A DNA stretch of 64,000 nt from Thermoleophilaceae bacterium (GTDB taxonomy: Bacteria > Actinomycetota > Thermoleophilia > Solirubrobacterales > Thermoleophilaceae): NCBI GenBank assembly GCA_030446485.1, contig JAUJNF010000004.1, positions 1 to 64,000 on the forward strand, written 5' to 3'. Position numbers and translations under genes: made by a program. The notes beneath the pieces were generated by a model that had not been told where the DNA came from, did no database searches, and saw only the letters and a list, made by a program, of their open reading frames with translations. Below, in pieces: positions 62,546-64,000 of the stretch (position 1 is the stretch's first letter; the number at the start of each line of letters is the position of its first letter).

Positions 62546-64000
62546 TCCCACCGCTCGAAGCGCGGCGCGTCGTTGCCGTCGACCACCGCGTGCAAACCGT
62601 CGAGCGCGGGGTCGGTAGCGGGCCGGTCGCTGCGCTGATGGGCCCCGCGGCTCTCGGCCCGGGCCAGGGCGCAGGCGGCAATCGCGCGGGCCAGCGGGAA
62701 GGGGTCGCGGCTCAGCTCCAAGAGGTCCGCGGGCGTTCGCGTGAGGCCGGCCAGCCGCCATAGGGCGGCGCGCGTCGGGCGCGGCGGAACCGGGTCCGGA
62801 GCCTCGCCGGGAGCCGGTCCGCCGCCCGGGCCCGGAGCGGGCTCGGCCATCGCCGCCAGTCCGGCCCTGCGGCCGAACACGAAGCACTCGGCGAGCGAGT
62901 TCGAGGCGAGGCGGTTGGCGCCATGCAGTCCGCTGCAGGCGCACTCGCCCACCGCGTAGAGGCCCGGGAGGGTGGAGCGACCGTCGAGATCGGTGGCGAT
63001 GCCGCCCATCGTGTAGTGGGCTGCCGGAGCCACCGGAACGGGCTCGCGAGTGGCGTCGAACCCCGCCCGCATGAGCGTCGCCGCCACGTTCGGGAAGCGC
63101 TCGAGGTCCACGGCGCGCATGTCCAGGCGCACCTGACCGCCCCCGGACGCGTGGAGCCGTTCCTGGATGGCCGTGGCCACGTGGTCTCGCGGTGCGAGCT
63201 CGTTGACGAAGCGTTCGCCCCCTGCGTCGAGGAGGATGGCGCCCTCGCCGCGGATCGCCTCCGTGATGAGGAAGCCGTCGTGGTCGCCCGCCGCGACGAG
63301 CGCGGTGGGATGGAACTGCACGAGCTCGAGGTCGGCCAGCGCGGCGCCCGCGGCGTGAGCAAGCGTCATGCCGGCGCCGATCGCCCCGCGCGGGTTGGTG
63401 GTGCGCTGCCAGAGAGCCGCAGCCCCTCCGGTGGCCATCACGGTGCCCGCCGCGGCCACAGCCAGCCGCCGGCCCGCGGCGGTTGCGGCCCGCAACCCCA
63501 CGCAGCGGCCCTCGCTCACGGCGAGGCACCCGGCGGTCGTGCCTTCCAGGACCACGATGCGGTCGTGCCCGGCCACCAGCGCCGAGAGCTGGCGCGTGAT
63601 CCGGCGGCCTGTGGCGCTGCCCCCCGCGTGAGCCACCCGACGCCGCGAGTGACCGCCCTCGAGCCCGAGCGCTAGAGCGCCATGGCGGTCGGCATCGAAC
63701 CTCACGCCGGCGTCGAGCAGCTCGTCCACCCGTGCCGGCGCTTCGCGGCACAGCACCTCCACGGCGCTTCGGCGCGACAGCGAGCGGCCCGCCGTGAGGG
63801 TGTCGGCTGCGTGCGAGGCCGGTGAGTCGTCGGCCGCGAACGCGGCGGCCACCCCGCCCTGCGCCCAGTAGCTGGCCGACTGCGCGAGCGGCGAGCGGGA
63901 GACCAGCACTACCCGCGCCCCCGCGCCGGCGGCCACCAGCGCAGCCCACAGCCCGGCCGCGCCCGCTCCGATCACCGCCACGTCCGCTACGAGGGCGTCG
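62542..64000 (-). CDS. nadB: L-aspartate oxidase (partial, start at or beyond window end)
   Basis: FAD flavoprotein that oxidises aspartate to iminoaspartate for NAD synthesis. The FAD motif VIGAGAAGLWAAL is near the N-terminus. YWAQGGVAAAF, GGHSRRRVAHAGGSATGR, LELVQFHPTAL, APAAHYTMGGIATD and GLHGANRLASNSLAE are the succinate-dehydrogenase/NadB signatures. The frame is open to the window end with DALVAD before the FAD motif, so the start is probably just outside. About 485 residues are visible. Confidence 0.93.
   Translation of the reverse strand, partial: DALVADVAVIGAGAAGLWAALVAAGAGARVVLVSRSPLAQSASYWAQGGVAAAFAADDSPASHAADTLTAGRSLSRRSAVEVLCREAPARVDELLDAGVRFDADRHGALALGLEGGHSRRRVAHAGGSATGRRITRQLSALVAGHDRIVVLEGTTAGCLAVSEGRCVGLRAATAAGRRLAVAAAGTVMATGGAAALWQRTTNPRGAIGAGMTLAHAAGAALADLELVQFHPTALVAAGDHDGFLITEAIRGEGAILLDAGGERFVNELAPRDHVATAIQERLHASGGGQVRLDMRAVDLERFPNVAATLMRAGFDATREPVPVAPAAHYTMGGIATDLDGRSTLPGLYAVGECACSGLHGANRLASNSLAECFVFGRRAGLAAMAEPAPGPGGGPAPGEAPDPVPPRPTRAALWRLAGLTRTPADLLELSRDPFPLARAIAACALARAESRGAHQRSDRPATDPALDGLHAVVDGNDAPRFERWE

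Overview
The window is very GC-rich chromosomal DNA from an actinobacterium. The gene set suggests the class Thermoleophilia (Solirubrobacterales-like): a lysA-hom-thrC-thrB run, a SufU-type SUF system with an Rrf2 regulator, a MoeZ/CysO/CysM/Mec cysteine route, a wax-ester synthase, a lone ParA and several Cys-rich proteins of unknown function. That placement is inference from content. No rRNA, tRNA, CRISPR array, insertion sequence or prophage was recognised; genes are packed with many 4-base start/stop overlaps.

Layout. 1-2441 (minus): ABC-2 exporter (permease, ATPase) and an alpha/beta hydrolase. 2521-8144 (plus): lysA, hom, thrC, thrB, a PfkB kinase and a lipoprotein. 8178-10779 (minus): ParA, a cation-diffusion transporter and an FHA protein. 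10851-17366 (plus): Cys-rich protein, a tandem hairpin repeat, SRPBCC protein, lipoprotein, MarP-like protease, lysyl-oxidase-like protein, topoisomerase III, UspA. 17387-24582: phosphoesterase, exonuclease VII, nuclease lipoprotein, HAD hydrolase, FxsA and a MIP18-family protein. 24628-32846: wax-ester synthase, M28 peptidase, ispH, thioredoxin-like and SpoIIM-like proteins, a GcvH-like fusion and an MFS pump. 32861-42334: YceI, then the SUF region on the minus strand (rrf2, sufC, sufD, sufS, a decayed coiled-coil gene, sodC, sufU, a hydrolase, sufB), with a Sco protein upstream. 42592-46493: sulfur-carrier cysteine synthesis (moeZ, cysO, cysM, mec) with tatA. 46536-49493: two acyl-CoA dehydrogenases and a membrane protein. 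49505-57016: a metallopeptidase and two penicillin-acylase paralogues around a nucleotidyltransferase pair. 57065-64000: DUF1802 protein, hydantoinase B and A, a Cys-rich protein, a thioesterase and nadB (runs off the end).

Seven otherwise sound coding regions (hom, thrC, sufB, cysM, an acyl-CoA dehydrogenase, the metallopeptidase, one acylase) are broken by single missing bases, mostly in G or C runs and never by an obvious insertion. I read most of these as sequencing deletions. They are annotated as whole genes with the shifts stated.

The most interesting signal is a pair of 103-base hairpin elements (21452-21554 and 43777-43879). Each begins inside the stop codon of the gene before it. 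They share short conserved boxes at nearly the same offsets, while their stems differ in sequence but keep pairing. This looks like a covarying structured RNA that I do not recognise.
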